Positions 15,263 through 23,823 of a stretch of 27,111 nucleotides of DNA are shown piece by piece; position 1 is the first letter of the stretch; every line of letters begins with the position of its first letter. A program made the position numbers and the translations under genes. Location of the stretch: assembly GCA_934663645.1 (NCBI GenBank), contig CAKUKR010000025.1:1-27111 (forward strand). The letters run 5' to 3'. Source of the DNA: an uncultured Muribaculaceae bacterium. Lineage in GTDB: Bacteria > Bacteroidota > Bacteroidia > Bacteroidales > Muribaculaceae. Under the pieces are notes generated by a model. The model was not told where the DNA came from and did no database searches. It was given only the letters and a program-made list of their open reading frames with translations.

Positions 15263-16380
15263 AACAAGTATTTGACCAGCGTTTCGGCGGCAAAGGCACG
15301 CTCTACGCCTCCGCAGGACGCATCAACCTCATAGGCGAGCACACCGACTACAACGGCGGCTTCGTGTTCCCGGGCGCAATCGACAAGGTGATAATGGCGG
15401 ACATCCGCGCCAACAGCCTTGACAAGGTGCGCGTTTTCTCCATTGACATCGACGAGTACACCGAGTTCGGCCTCCGCGAGGAGGATGCCCCCTCGCAGGG
15501 GTGGGCGCGCTACATATTCGGCGTATGCCGCGAAATACTGAAGCGCGGCGGCAGGGTCGAGTGTTTCGACGCGGTGTTTGCCGGCGACATCCCCTTAGGC
15601 GCAGGCCTCAGCTCGTCTGCCGCCCTCGAGTCTTGCTTCGCTTTCGCGCTCAACGACATGTTCAACGGCAACGCTATCGACAAGTTTGAGTTGGCACGCA
15701 TCGGACAGTCTACCGAACACAACTACTGCGGCGTGAACTGCGGCATCATGGACCAGTTCGCCTCCGTATTCGGCAAGAAAGGCAACCTGATGCGCCTCGA
15801 CTGCCGCTCCATGGAGTACGAGTATTTCCCCTTCAACCCGCAGGGATACAAGCTCGTGCTGCTCGACTCCGCAGTCAAGCACGAGCTGAAAGACTCCCCC
15901 TACAACCGCCGCCGCGAATCGTGCGAGCGCGTGGCTAAAGAGCTCGGCGTTGCCACACTGCGCGATGCAGACATGCCTATGCTCGATGCCGTCAAGAGCC
16001 GCATCACAGCCGAGGACTATTTCCGCGCAAAATTCGTCATCGAGGAGAAGCAGCGCGTCCTCGACGTGTGCGATGCGCTCAACGCCGGTGACTACGAGAC
16101 CGTGGGGCGCAAGATGTACGAGACACACCGGGGCCTGTCGCACGATTACGAGGTGAGCTGCGAGGAACTCGATTTCCTCAACGACATAGCCCGCGACAAC
16201 GGCGTAACCGGCTCGCGCATAATGGGCGGCGGCTTCGGCGGCTGCACCATCAACCTGGTACGCGACGACATCCACGACCGCTTCATCGCCGATGCCGTCC
16301 GCCGTTTCGCCGACCGCTACGGACACGAGCCGAAAGTGTATGACGTTGTAATATCCGACGGCGCACGCCGCATATCATAA
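15241..16380 (+). CDS. galK: Galactokinase
   Basis: 379 residues, the normal length. GHMP-kinase motifs are intact: the galactose-binding signature GRINLIGEHTDYNGG (residues 26-39), the ATP loop GAGLSSSAALE (120-130), catalytic D171 in NCGIMDQFASVFG, and motif 3 GGGFGGCTI (about 329-336). It phosphorylates alpha-D-galactose at C1 in the cytosol, the first committed Leloir step. ATG 15241 overlaps the end of the GH2 gene, consistent with coupled translation; ATG 15247 is an alternative. The mutarotase gene follows after 13 bases. Confidence 0.97.
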   Translation: MEMQERIEQVFDQRFGGKGTLYASAGRINLIGEHTDYNGGFVFPGAIDKVIMADIRANSLDKVRVFSIDIDEYTEFGLREEDAPSQGWARYIFGVCREILKRGGRVECFDAVFAGDIPLGAGLSSSAALESCFAFALNDMFNGNAIDKFELARIGQSTEHNYCGVNCGIMDQFASVFGKKGNLMRLDCRSMEYEYFPFNPQGYKLVLLDSAVKHELKDSPYNRRRESCERVAKELGVATLRDADMPMLDAVKSRITAEDYFRAKFVIEEKQRVLDVCDALNAGDYETVGRKMYETHRGLSHDYEVSCEELDFLNDIARDNGVTGSRIMGGGFGGCTINLVRDDIHDRFIADAVRRFADRYGHEPKVYDVVISDGARRIS

Positions 16381-16393
16381 ACCGCACGCCGCC

Positions 16394-17440
16394 ATGGAAA
16401 TAACTAAACGCACCGCCCCCTCGCCGGCTGGCGAGATAACCATATTCACGCTCGTAAATGCCTCGGGGGCTTCGGTGGAGCTGTCCGCGCTCGGCGCGGG
16501 AATACTCGCAGTCAACGTGCCGGACAGCAACGGACGGTCTGCCAATGTCGCCCTGTCATACCGCGACCCGGCATCATACCTCGGCGACGGCCCATGCCTC
16601 GGCAAGGTCCCGGGACGCTACGCCAACCGCATAGCCAGAGGTCACCTCGAGATAGACGGCAAGACATACCAGCTCAACGTCAACAACGGCCCTAATGCCC
16701 TGCACGGCGGCCCGACTGGCTTCCAGAACCGCATCTGGAACGCCCGGGAGACCGAAGACGGCATCATGTTCACATACCGCAGCGCGGACGGCGAGGAGAA
16801 CTACCCTGGCACGCTCGACGCCTCTGTGAGATACCGCTGGAGCGACGACAACACGCTGACGCTTGAGTTTTCAGCCACCGCCGACGCGCCTACTGTCGTC
16901 AACCTGACCAACCACACATACTGGAACCTCGACGGCGCAGACTCCGGCAGCGCGCTCGACCATACGCTCCTGATACGCGCAGACCGGTACATACCCACCG
17001 ACGAGACTCTCATCCCCACGGGGGAGAAAGCGCCAGTCAGCGGCACGCCGATGGACTTCCGCACCTTCAAGCGCGTAGGCGAGGAGATAGCAGCCGACTT
17101 CCCCGCGTTGAAATACGGCAAGGGCTACGACGCCGGCTGGCTCGTCAACGGCTGGGAAGAGGGGAAGATGATTTCGGGAGCAGTGATACTGCGGGCGGCT
17201 CGGTCAGGCCGGCGACTCGTAATCGACTCCGACCAGCCCGACGCCCACGTATACACCGGCAACTGGCTCGACGGCTCGCCCGAGAACCGCGAGGGGCGGC
17301 CGTACCGCGACTACGAGGGGATAGCCATCGAGATGCAAGGAGTGCCCGACGCGCCGAACCAGCCCGGTTTCCCGTCGCAAACGCTCCGTCCCGGCGAGAC
17401 CTACCGCCGCACAATACGCTTCCACCTCCTCACCGACTGA
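16394..17440 (+). CDS. galM: Aldose 1-epimerase (galactose mutarotase)
   Basis: 348 residues with the GalM beta-sandwich signatures: H104 in NALHGGPTGFQ, catalytic acid H174 in NLTNHTYWNLDG, and catalytic base E313 in IEMQGVPDAPNQPGF. It interconverts beta- and alpha-galactose so that the product of beta-galactosidase can be used by GalK. There is no signal peptide, so it is expected in the cytosol. It is the last gene of the operon and is followed by a clear terminator. Confidence 0.95.
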   Translation: MEITKRTAPSPAGEITIFTLVNASGASVELSALGAGILAVNVPDSNGRSANVALSYRDPASYLGDGPCLGKVPGRYANRIARGHLEIDGKTYQLNVNNGPNALHGGPTGFQNRIWNARETEDGIMFTYRSADGEENYPGTLDASVRYRWSDDNTLTLEFSATADAPTVVNLTNHTYWNLDGADSGSALDHTLLIRADRYIPTDETLIPTGEKAPVSGTPMDFRTFKRVGEEIAADFPALKYGKGYDAGWLVNGWEEGKMISGAVILRAARSGRRLVIDSDQPDAHVYTGNWLDGSPENREGRPYRDYEGIAIEMQGVPDAPNQPGFPSQTLRPGETYRRTIRFHLLTD

Positions 17441-17458
17441 AACCAGTGAATAACGCAA

Positions 17459-17500
17459 CAGGGTGTATCAAGAATTGCGACACATTTTTGATGCACCCTG
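17459..17500 (+). terminator. Rho-independent terminator of the galactose operon
   Basis: CAGGGTGTATCAA and TTGATGCACCCTG form a 13-bp stem with one G-U wobble around a 16-base loop, followed by TCGGATTTTT. It lies 19 bases after the galM stop. Confidence 0.85.
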
Positions 17501-17544
17501 TCGGATTTTTCGGCAGCCGGCATACAAGGTACGGCAAAAATCAC

Positions 17545-17552
17545 TATCTTTG
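17545..17552 (+). promoter_or_regulatory. Putative -7 promoter element for the flippase-like gene
   Basis: TATCTTTG followed by CACA matches the -7 consensus well. No TTTG or TTG is seen at the expected distance upstream, so the promoter would be weak or activator-dependent. The leader would be about 30 bases. Confidence 0.45.
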
Positions 17553-17585
17553 CACATTACGACACTTTACACATTCCATCCCGCA

Positions 17586-18677
17586 ATGGCAAACAACGAC
17601 TCATTGGCAACCGCAGACACTGCGCCAGCCGGCGGCAATCCCCGCAAGAAGGGCTTCCTGTCGCTGCTGGTGCGATATGGGCTGCCCCTCGCCCTCACGG
17701 TGCTGCTCGTGTGGTACATATTCAAGAAAGTCGATTTCGGCGAGATGATGCACATCATCGACAGCGGCGTGGACTACGGGTGGATACTCGCAGCCATGGG
17801 CATCAGCGTGTTCTCGCACATCTTCCGCGCCGCACGCTGGCGGCTGCAGCTGCGCGGCATGGGCGTGACGCCCCCGATGCACGCACTGTGCGTGTCCATA
17901 TTCGGCACATACGCCCTCAACCTGCTCTTCCCGCGCCTCGGCGAGGTGTGGCGCTGCACATACATTGCACAACGCGAGAAGACCCCGCTCACCGGAGTGT
18001 TCGGTTCTATGGTGGCCGACCGCCTCTCCGACACGGTGATGGTACTGTCGCTCACACTGCTCACATTCATCGTCGCCGCCCCGGCTCTCAACGCCTTCCT
18101 GGCCAAATACCCTGTCGGGCAGGGCATTATCGACCTTGCCGGCAACGTATGGCTCTGGGTTGGGCTGGCGGCAGCCGTTGCCGTGGTGTGGTGGCTCGCC
18201 GTCGCGCTGCGCGGCAACAAGTGGGTCATGCGCATCAAGAAAATATGCCGCGAACTGTGGCAAGGCTTCGCCGTCGTGGGACGCATGAAAGGGCGCGGGC
18301 AGTTCCTGCTGCTCACACTCGCCATCTGGGCATGCTATTTCCTGCAGCTGTACGTCGCCTTCTTCGCCTTCCCCTTCACACGCGAGCTCTGCGGCGACGC
18401 TGCGCAAGGCTACGGTCTGACACCCTGCCTCGTGGCTTTCGTGCTCAGCTCTATCGGCATGGCTATCCCCTCCAACGGAGGGCTCGGCCCATGGAACATC
18501 GCCGTGATGTTCGGCCTCGCCGTCTACGGCATAACCGATGCGCAGGGGGCTGCGTTCTCGATGCTCGTATGGTCGGCGCAGACCGTCATGCTCATCATAC
18601 TCGGCATCTACACGATGATATACATCGCCGGCGGCAAGAAAACAAACCGTTCCCCGCAAAGGGACACAAACGACTGA
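17586..18677 (+). CDS. LPG_synthase_TM / flippase-like integral membrane protein
   Basis: 363 residues from ATG 17586. About seven or eight membrane helices are visible, with the family's marks: SVFSHIFRAARWRLQLRGMG after the second helix, NLLFPRLGEVWRCTYIAQRE, and a C-terminal SSIGMAIPSNGGLGPWNIAVMF that resembles the SLPISPGGLG-type motif of the lysylphosphatidylglycerol synthase membrane domain (PF03706). The catalytic aminoacyl-transferase domain of MprF is absent, so a lipid-translocation or related membrane role is likely; the substrate is unknown. The frame is open upstream to 17463, but that region contains the terminator and the -7 box. It is followed after four bases by a small membrane protein. 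Confidence 0.83.
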   Translation: MANNDSLATADTAPAGGNPRKKGFLSLLVRYGLPLALTVLLVWYIFKKVDFGEMMHIIDSGVDYGWILAAMGISVFSHIFRAARWRLQLRGMGVTPPMHALCVSIFGTYALNLLFPRLGEVWRCTYIAQREKTPLTGVFGSMVADRLSDTVMVLSLTLLTFIVAAPALNAFLAKYPVGQGIIDLAGNVWLWVGLAAAVAVVWWLAVALRGNKWVMRIKKICRELWQGFAVVGRMKGRGQFLLLTLAIWACYFLQLYVAFFAFPFTRELCGDAAQGYGLTPCLVAFVLSSIGMAIPSNGGLGPWNIAVMFGLAVYGITDAQGAAFSMLVWSAQTVMLIILGIYTMIYIAGGKKTNRSPQRDTND

Positions 18678-18681
18678 CACC

Positions 18682-19341
18682 ATGAGACTTGGCAAATTTG
18701 GAAAGTTTGGCATCAAGGACGACGAAGACAATACCCGCGACTACTACGACGGCACATACGAAGAGGAACCTCCGAAACCTCCGCGTCCCAAGCCCGACGA
18801 ACTGGAGTATTACGAGCAGGAGGAATCGCGGTGGGAACACCTGCGCATCTCGCGCCGCAGCAAGGTGTTGCTGACAGCCGCAGGTGCCGTTGTCGCCGTG
18901 GTGCTGGTTTGGCTGTTTTACACATGCATGTTCGTGCCGCGCATACAGGATGCGACCATGTACGGATATGTTGAAACTATATATGAGCAGCGAGGGAGTG
19001 TGTTCAAAACCGGAGAGGGCGTAATCCTCCCATACAAAAGCCTGATGGACACCACACGAGTCTACCGCGAGGACTTCGTGTTCTCCATAAAAGACCCCAA
19101 ACTGGCCGCTGCGCTTAAGAAACACGAGATTGAAGTGCGTCCCGTCCGCGTGCAATACAATGTCTATCGTTGGGCAATGCCCTGGAACGGCGACTCCAAA
19201 ATCGTCGTGACTTCGGTAGACACAGCAAACCCCGCCCAAATACTGCCTCCCGAGTTCACTCCGGAATACTACCGCGAGCGCAAGGACACGACAGACGCTG
19301 ACGACAACCGCGTGCGGAAGGAACGCATCGAGAATATGTAA
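18682..19341 (+). CDS. Hypothetical single-pass membrane protein
   Basis: 219 residues, not recognised as a named family. A charged, proline-rich cytoplasmic N-terminus (about residues 1-60: EEEPPKPPRPKPDELEYYEQEE) is followed by one membrane helix (about 61-82, VLLTAAGAVVAVVLVWLFYTCMF). An extracytoplasmic domain of about 135 residues follows (GYVETIYEQRGSVFKTGEGVILPYKSL...). The sequence around GYVETIYEQRGSVFKTGEG resembles Bacteroidales proteins annotated only as hypothetical. The four-base spacing to the flippase-like gene suggests that they work in the same membrane process. Confidence 0.75.
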   Translation: MRLGKFGKFGIKDDEDNTRDYYDGTYEEEPPKPPRPKPDELEYYEQEESRWEHLRISRRSKVLLTAAGAVVAVVLVWLFYTCMFVPRIQDATMYGYVETIYEQRGSVFKTGEGVILPYKSLMDTTRVYREDFVFSIKDPKLAAALKKHEIEVRPVRVQYNVYRWAMPWNGDSKIVVTSVDTANPAQILPPEFTPEYYRERKDTTDADDNRVRKERIENM

Positions 19342-19365
19342 CCCTCTCCGCAATTAGCGGTTACA
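19337..19365. terminator. Inverted repeat spanning both stop codons of convergent genes
   Basis: TGTAACC (19337-19343) and GGTTACA (19359-19365) are perfect inverted copies, with an alternative inner CCGC/GCGG pair. The arms include the TAA stops of both convergent genes. There is no T-run, so terminator function is doubtful. Confidence 0.3.
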
Positions 19366-19789
19366 TGTTGCGTATCAGCTCCTTGAGCTGCGACGAGGAA
19401 ATCCCCTCCGTGCGAGGCAGAGTCACAACCCGCTTGCCGTTTTCGAGGCAATAACGCTCTGCAGCCGCGAAACCCGCATGGTTCTGGTCAGGCCCCTTGA
19501 CAAACACGTCGAAATCCACCTCGCGAACAATGTCCGCGACATCATGGTAGACCGTCACCGCATCGACATAACGTATGGACCGCACCATGTAGCACCGCTC
19601 CTCAGTCGAATAAACCAGCGATGCCCCGGGCTTGAAACGCGCCACCTCTGCGGAATCCTGCACAGCCACCGTAAGGTGTGTGCCCAGAGCGCGGGCCTTG
19701 CGAAACAGTTCTATATGGCCGATGTGCAGCAGGTCGTAGACACCCACCGTCAGCACCCGGACTTCTGCATTGTCTGATGATTTGTTCAT
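19361..19789 (-). CDS. Cytidylyltransferase-like nucleotidyltransferase (TagD/RfaE2 type)
   Basis: 142 residues from ATG 19789. The HxGH catalytic motif is in VGVYDLLHIGHIELFRKARALG; KGPDQNHAG and the C-terminal GISSSQLKELIRN correspond to the KxxDY-like and ISSTxI-like motifs. Enzymes of this fold attach CMP or AMP to a phosphorylated substrate, such as glycerol-3-phosphate (TagD) or heptose-1-phosphate (RfaE C-terminal domain). The length is that of a stand-alone domain, with no kinase part. The frame is open upstream but that region carries the divergent promoters. The actual substrate cannot be told from the sequence. Confidence 0.82.
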   Translation of the reverse strand: MNKSSDNAEVRVLTVGVYDLLHIGHIELFRKARALGTHLTVAVQDSAEVARFKPGASLVYSTEERCYMVRSIRYVDAVTVYHDVADIVREVDFDVFVKGPDQNHAGFAAAERYCLENGKRVVTLPRTEGISSSQLKELIRNM

Positions 19790-19844
19790 GTCATGGTCGT
19801 TGCGGAAGCGCAAACGTGCCAAACGCGCTTTTCGCCCCCGAGGT

Positions 19845-19875
19845 TTTGTGATTGCAAAGATAATAATTAAATTTG
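19845..19875 (+). promoter_or_regulatory. Promoter of the M28 glutaminyl-cyclase gene
   Basis: TTTG (19845-19848), 19 bases, TAAATTTG (19868-19875), CACC, then the ATG at 19880. It overlaps the divergent minus-strand promoter almost completely. Confidence 0.7.
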
Positions 19876-19886
19876 CACCATGCAAA
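19855..19886 (-). promoter_or_regulatory. Promoter of the nucleotidyltransferase gene
   Basis: On the minus strand: TTTG (19886-19883), 20 bases, TATCTTTG (19862-19855), followed by CAATC. Its -33 element lies inside the first codons of the M28 gene. The leader to ATG 19789 is about 60 bases. Confidence 0.65.
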
Positions 19887-20854
19887 AGATTATATTCGCT
19901 ACTTTTATAACAGCCATACTCACGGCGTGCGGAGCAGCCGGCGGCAAGACCGCCGACACACAAGCGACAGAAGCTTCGGACACTCATACCGCAGTGTTCG
20001 ACGCCGACTCCGCATACTCATACGTGGAGCGGCAAGTCAAGTTCGGCCCGCGTGTCATCGGCTCTGAAGCACACCGCAACACCGCCGCATGGCTCGAGGC
20101 AGAGCTGCGCCGCCACGGCGCGGAGCTGTCGCTGCAACGCACACGGCTGAAAGGGTTTGACGGCGCTGACCTCGACATCGTGAACATAATCGGGCAATAC
20201 AACCCGCAGGCGACAGACCGCCTGCTGCTGCTCGCACACTGGGACTGCCGCCCATGGGCAGATGCTGACCCCGACGAGAGCAAGCACAACACCCCGGTTG
20301 ACGGCGCAAACGACGGCGCAAGCGGCGTAGGCGTGCTCCTCGAGATAGCACGACAAATCAATGCCGACAATCCCGGCACGGGCATCGACATACTGTTTGT
20401 GGACGCAGAAGACCGAGGCTCGCATGACGACGAAGACTCGTGGGCTCTCGGCGCACAGTATTTCGTCAGCCACCCCTTCCGCGAGGGGTATGCGCCGGCA
20501 CGTGCGATACTGCTTGACATGGTGGGCGGACGCGGCGCTCGCTTCTACCTCGAGGGATTCTCCATGCAGGGCGCGCCCGACCTGCTGCAAGCACTTTGGG
20601 CTACGGCAGACGCTGCCGGATACGGCGACCGCTTCCCCATGCAGCCGGGAGGCGCTGTCACCGACGACCATGTGCGGCTGCTGCAAGCCGGCGTGCCGGC
20701 GGTTGACATCATCGAGTTTGACCCCAACTCCGAGAACGGCTTCAACGCCACATGGCACACCTCACGTGACAACATGGACAACATCGACCGCGAGACGCTG
20801 AAAGCCGTCGGGCAGACTGTGCTCAACTACATTTACGACAACAGGAAACAATAA
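19880..20854 (+). CDS. M28 family lipoprotein, glutaminyl-peptide cyclotransferase type
   Basis: 324 residues. The lipobox LTAC places the lipidated cysteine at residue 17; it is followed by GAAGG without acidic residues, suggesting retention on the periplasmic face. The M28 alpha/beta fold shows [14 protein letters not shown] (from H120), [12 protein letters not shown] (D145), FVDAEDRG (E177, D178) and [13 protein letters not shown] (H293). By analogy with human and Porphyromonas glutaminyl cyclases, D145, D178 and H293 would bind one zinc and E177 would act as acid/base. A single-zinc cyclase is therefore preferred over an aminopeptidase. It would convert N-terminal glutamine of exported proteins to pyroglutamate. 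tyrS follows after 37 bases. Confidence 0.82.
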   Translation: MQKIIFATFITAILTACGAAGGKTADTQATEASDTHTAVFDADSAYSYVERQVKFGPRVIGSEAHRNTAAWLEAELRRHGAELSLQRTRLKGFDGADLDIVNIIGQYNPQATDRLLLLAHWDCRPWADADPDESKHNTPVDGANDGASGVGVLLEIARQINADNPGTGIDILFVDAEDRGSHDDEDSWALGAQYFVSHPFREGYAPARAILLDMVGGRGARFYLEGFSMQGAPDLLQALWATADAAGYGDRFPMQPGGAVTDDHVRLLQAGVPAVDIIEFDPNSENGFNATWHTSRDNMDNIDRETLKAVGQTVLNYIYDNRKQ

Positions 20855-20891
20855 CCACCGGACTCAGTTTCGGTCAAAAATACAGACGACA

Positions 20892-22190
20892 ATGGACTTT
20901 ATCGAAGAACTGACCTGGCGCGGCATGATACACTCAATGATGCCAGGCACGGAGGAGCAACTGAAAAAGGAAATGACGACAGCATACCTAGGCATCGATC
21001 CCACCGCAGACAGCCTGCACATAGGACACCTCTGCGGCGTAATGATGCTGCGGCACCTGCAACGCTGCGGACACAGGCCTATCGCGCTCATCGGCGGAGC
21101 AACCGGCATGATAGGCGACCCCTCCGGGAAGTCGGCCGAGCGAAACCTCCTCGACGAGAAGACGCTGCGCCACAACCAGGAGGCCATCAAACGCCAGCTC
21201 GCAAAATTCCTCGACTTCGACTCAGACGCGCCCAACCGCGCCATCCTCGTCAACAACTATGACTGGATGAAGGACTTCACATTCCTCGACTTCGCCCGCG
21301 AGGTGGGCAAACACATCACCGTCAACTACATGATGGCGAAAGACTCCGTCAAGAAACGCCTCAACGGCGAGGCTCGCGACGGCCTGTCTTTCACCGAATT
21401 TACATACCAGCTGCTGCAGGGCTACGACTACCTCCACCTGTACCAGGAGAAGGGCTGCCGGCTGCAGCTCGGAGGCTCGGACCAGTGGGGCAACATGACC
21501 ACAGGCGCAGAGCTGATACGCCGCAAACTAGGCGCGGAGGCTGAGGCATACGCTCTCACCTGCCCCCTCATCACCAAGGCTGACGGCGGCAAGTTCGGCA
21601 AGACCGAAAGCGGCAACGTATGGCTCGACCCGGCTCGCACCTCCCCCTACAAGTTCTACCAGTTCTGGCTCAACGTCAGCGACGAGGACGCCGAGAAGTA
21701 CCTCAAGATATTCACTTTCCTCACACGCGAGGAAATCGAGGAACTCGCGCGCCAGCACGCACAAGACCCCGGAGCGCGTCCCATGCAGAAACGCCTCGCC
21801 AAGGAGCTGACCGAAATGGTACACAGCCCCGAGGACTACGAGGCCGCAGTCCGCGCAAGCCAGATCCTGTTCTCCAACAAGGCTCACGACGAGCTGATGA
21901 CAATCGACGAGCAGACGCTCCTCGACGTGTTTGAAGGCGTGCCGACATTTGAGGTGGCGAAAAGCGACATCGAGGCCGGAGTGCCCGTAATCGAGCTGCT
22001 CGCTGCCAAGACCGGAGTGTTCCCCAGCAAGGGCGAGGCCCGAAAGATGATACAGGGAGGCGGCGTAAGCGTCAACAAGGAGAAAGTCACCGACATCAAC
22101 GCCTCTATAGGCGCGGAAGCACTGCTCAACGGCAAGTACATCCTCGCCCAGCGCGGCAAGAAGAACTACTACCTCCTCATCGCACGCTGA
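20892..22190 (+). CDS. tyrS: Tyrosyl-tRNA synthetase
   Basis: 432 residues, typical for bacterial TyrRS. The class I HIGH motif is at residues 43-46 (SLHIGHLCG) and the KMSKS loop is the common variant KFGKT at 234-238. Tyrosine-binding sequences ([17 protein letters not shown]) are present, and the C-terminal S4-like RNA-binding domain ([21 protein letters not shown]) is intact. It charges tRNA-Tyr in the cytosol. It may be co-transcribed with the M28 gene, as no promoter consensus is obvious in the 37-base gap. Confidence 0.98.
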   Translation: MDFIEELTWRGMIHSMMPGTEEQLKKEMTTAYLGIDPTADSLHIGHLCGVMMLRHLQRCGHRPIALIGGATGMIGDPSGKSAERNLLDEKTLRHNQEAIKRQLAKFLDFDSDAPNRAILVNNYDWMKDFTFLDFAREVGKHITVNYMMAKDSVKKRLNGEARDGLSFTEFTYQLLQGYDYLHLYQEKGCRLQLGGSDQWGNMTTGAELIRRKLGAEAEAYALTCPLITKADGGKFGKTESGNVWLDPARTSPYKFYQFWLNVSDEDAEKYLKIFTFLTREEIEELARQHAQDPGARPMQKRLAKELTEMVHSPEDYEAAVRASQILFSNKAHDELMTIDEQTLLDVFEGVPTFEVAKSDIEAGVPVIELLAAKTGVFPSKGEARKMIQGGGVSVNKEKVTDINASIGAEALLNGKYILAQRGKKNYYLLIAR

Positions 22191-22209
22191 CCCGCAACAC
22201 ACTATAATC

Positions 22210-22244
22210 AAAAAGCGGCAGACCTATATGGTTCGCCGCTTTTT
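22210..22244. terminator. Bidirectional terminator between tyrS and the RNA methyltransferase
   Basis: AAAAAGCGGC and GCCGCTTTTT form a perfect 10-bp stem with A-run and T-run on the two sides, around a 15-base loop. It can serve both convergent genes. Confidence 0.88.
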
Positions 22245-22250
22245 GCATGC

Positions 22251-23681
22251 TCACAGGTTGCGGATGCGCCAGGCCTGAGGGTACAGGTTGTTGGCGCGGT
22301 TGCCGATGTTCTTCATAAATCCGAGGCAGCGGCCGCCATAGCTCACTGTTACATAGCCGCGCGGCGTGCCTGACGGCAACGGTATGTTTTCGCGGCGCAG
22401 GTAGTCCAACGCTTGGCCGTATTCAAGCGGCACGTCGGGAAATGCGTCTTGACGCAAGGCTGTTGACATGGCGAGACCGTGGCCGGGCACCAAGTCCCGC
22501 CCCTTCTGCGTGCCGAACTCCACTCCGGCAGCAAGCAGCCGCACGCCGCTTTCGGCCAGCTGCGACACAAGGCGCGTCGCCTCCCTCGGCACAAGGCGGA
22601 TGCCCTCTCCTGCCGGCACGGCATCATACGCCGACTGGCCTGAGAGCCACTGCGGAAGCGACGATGCAGACAACGCCGGCTTGCTCCCCTTACGCCCTGC
22701 CGTGCGCTTGCCGCCGCGAGGCTGCGACACTGCACTGACAGCTTCGGGCAGACGCAATGCTGCCACGAAAAGGCCCTCGCCGCGTGTGACATGAGGCATA
22801 AACCGGTATGTGTGCGCTCGGTCTGACCACCCGACAGCCACGCCAAACCGTTCCAGCCCGAGGTCTATGCTCTCCATGCCGCAGGTGTCCATAAGGTAAT
22901 GCACCATCTCCTCGTTTTCCTGCCGCGAGAATGTGCAGGTGCTGTATATCAGCGTCCCGCCGCTGCGCAATGCCGGCAACACCGCGTCGGCTATCTGCCG
23001 CTGCAGCCGTGCGCACGACTCGACAAGCCCCGGCGACCACTGCGTGACAGCCTTGCTGTCCTTGCGCATCATGCCCTCCCCCGAACACGGGGCATCGAGG
23101 ATTATTATGTCGAATGCCGCTCCCATTGCGCCAAGCCGTTCCGCCTGTGCCGAAGTCACCACAGAGCCAGGGCTGCCCCACTTCGTAATGTTCTCGGCAA
23201 GCACGGCGGCTCGCGGAGGCATCACCTCGTTGGAAACCAGCACCGACCCGGCAGGAAGAGCCGCAAGCGCAGCAGTGCTTTTGCCTCCGGGCGCGGCACA
23301 CAGGTCAAGAACAGTGACAGGGCGGCGGTCAGCGGTACACTCCCCCACTATATGCCGCAGCACCATCGACGAGGGGTCCTGAACATACAACCCGCCCTGG
23401 TGCAACGCCGGAGCAAGCGTGAACTCAGGGCGTGACGCGAGCCAGAAGCCGCCCTCGCACCACGGCACCGGCTCGGCAGCGTCCATCCATTCCGGCAACT
23501 CGCCGGGCTTCTCCGCGTTCAGGCGCACTCCCACTGCGGGCGAACCGCCCAATGCAGTCAGCAACGCGCAGCCGTCAACGGAGGCCTCGCTGCGAACCCT
23601 CTCCACAAACGCCGGCGGCAGCACAACGCCGCAGCCAGCCATATATGTTCCACTGTCGTGTGAGTCCATGTCAATTGGCAT
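22251..23681 (-). CDS. rRNA cytosine-C5 methyltransferase, RsmF/NSUN type
   Basis: 476 residues. The SAM-binding CAAPGGKS is at residues 128-135, the DAPCSGEG motif carries C199, and the STCTFSRQENEE motif carries the catalytic C249. The C-terminal half has the RsmF-type extension with a PUA-like RNA-binding region (LRRENIPLPSGTPRGYVTVSYGGRCLGFMKNIGNRANNLYPQAWRIRNL). Enzymes of this family make m5C in 16S rRNA near position 1407 in E. coli; the target here is inferred. ATGs at codons 5 and 14 are alternative starts. It is divergent from the RsmI-like gene. Confidence 0.9.
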   Translation of the reverse strand: MPIDMDSHDSGTYMAGCGVVLPPAFVERVRSEASVDGCALLTALGGSPAVGVRLNAEKPGELPEWMDAAEPVPWCEGGFWLASRPEFTLAPALHQGGLYVQDPSSMVLRHIVGECTADRRPVTVLDLCAAPGGKSTAALAALPAGSVLVSNEVMPPRAAVLAENITKWGSPGSVVTSAQAERLGAMGAAFDIIILDAPCSGEGMMRKDSKAVTQWSPGLVESCARLQRQIADAVLPALRSGGTLIYSTCTFSRQENEEMVHYLMDTCGMESIDLGLERFGVAVGWSDRAHTYRFMPHVTRGEGLFVAALRLPEAVSAVSQPRGGKRTAGRKGSKPALSASSLPQWLSGQSAYDAVPAGEGIRLVPREATRLVSQLAESGVRLLAAGVEFGTQKGRDLVPGHGLAMSTALRQDAFPDVPLEYGQALDYLRRENIPLPSGTPRGYVTVSYGGRCLGFMKNIGNRANNLYPQAWRIRNL

Positions 23682-23771
23682 ACTTGATGTTTTCGCGGTG
23701 CTAAGGTACTAATAATTTCATTCACGGCACAGCCCCATGCCGTGTATTTTCGCCGCCACCCACACACGGCA

Positions 23772-23803
23772 TTTGCAAAACTCCTCGTAAATTCGTACAT
23801 TTG
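23772..23803 (+). promoter_or_regulatory. Promoter of the RsmI-like / MBL-fold gene pair
   Basis: TTTG (23772-23775), 20 bases, TACATTTG (23796-23803) followed by CACC: an excellent match to the consensus. The leader to ATG 23824 is about 16 bases. Confidence 0.75.
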
Positions 23804-23823
23804 CACCAAATTAAGGACTCAAG

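Noticed and set aside
17463..17585. Upstream extension of the flippase-like protein
   Set aside because: The extension would run through the galM terminator and the -7 promoter box and has no membrane-protein character.
17601..18731. Minus-strand open frame of 376 codons opposite the flippase-like gene
   Set aside because: It is antisense to a well-supported membrane protein and low-complexity in His/Glu/Arg; it is a shadow frame.
23701..23708. Minus-strand -7 box (TACCTTAG) for the RsmF-like gene
   Set aside because: It has a mismatch in the core TTTG and no -33 element at the right distance, so it was not listed as a promoter.
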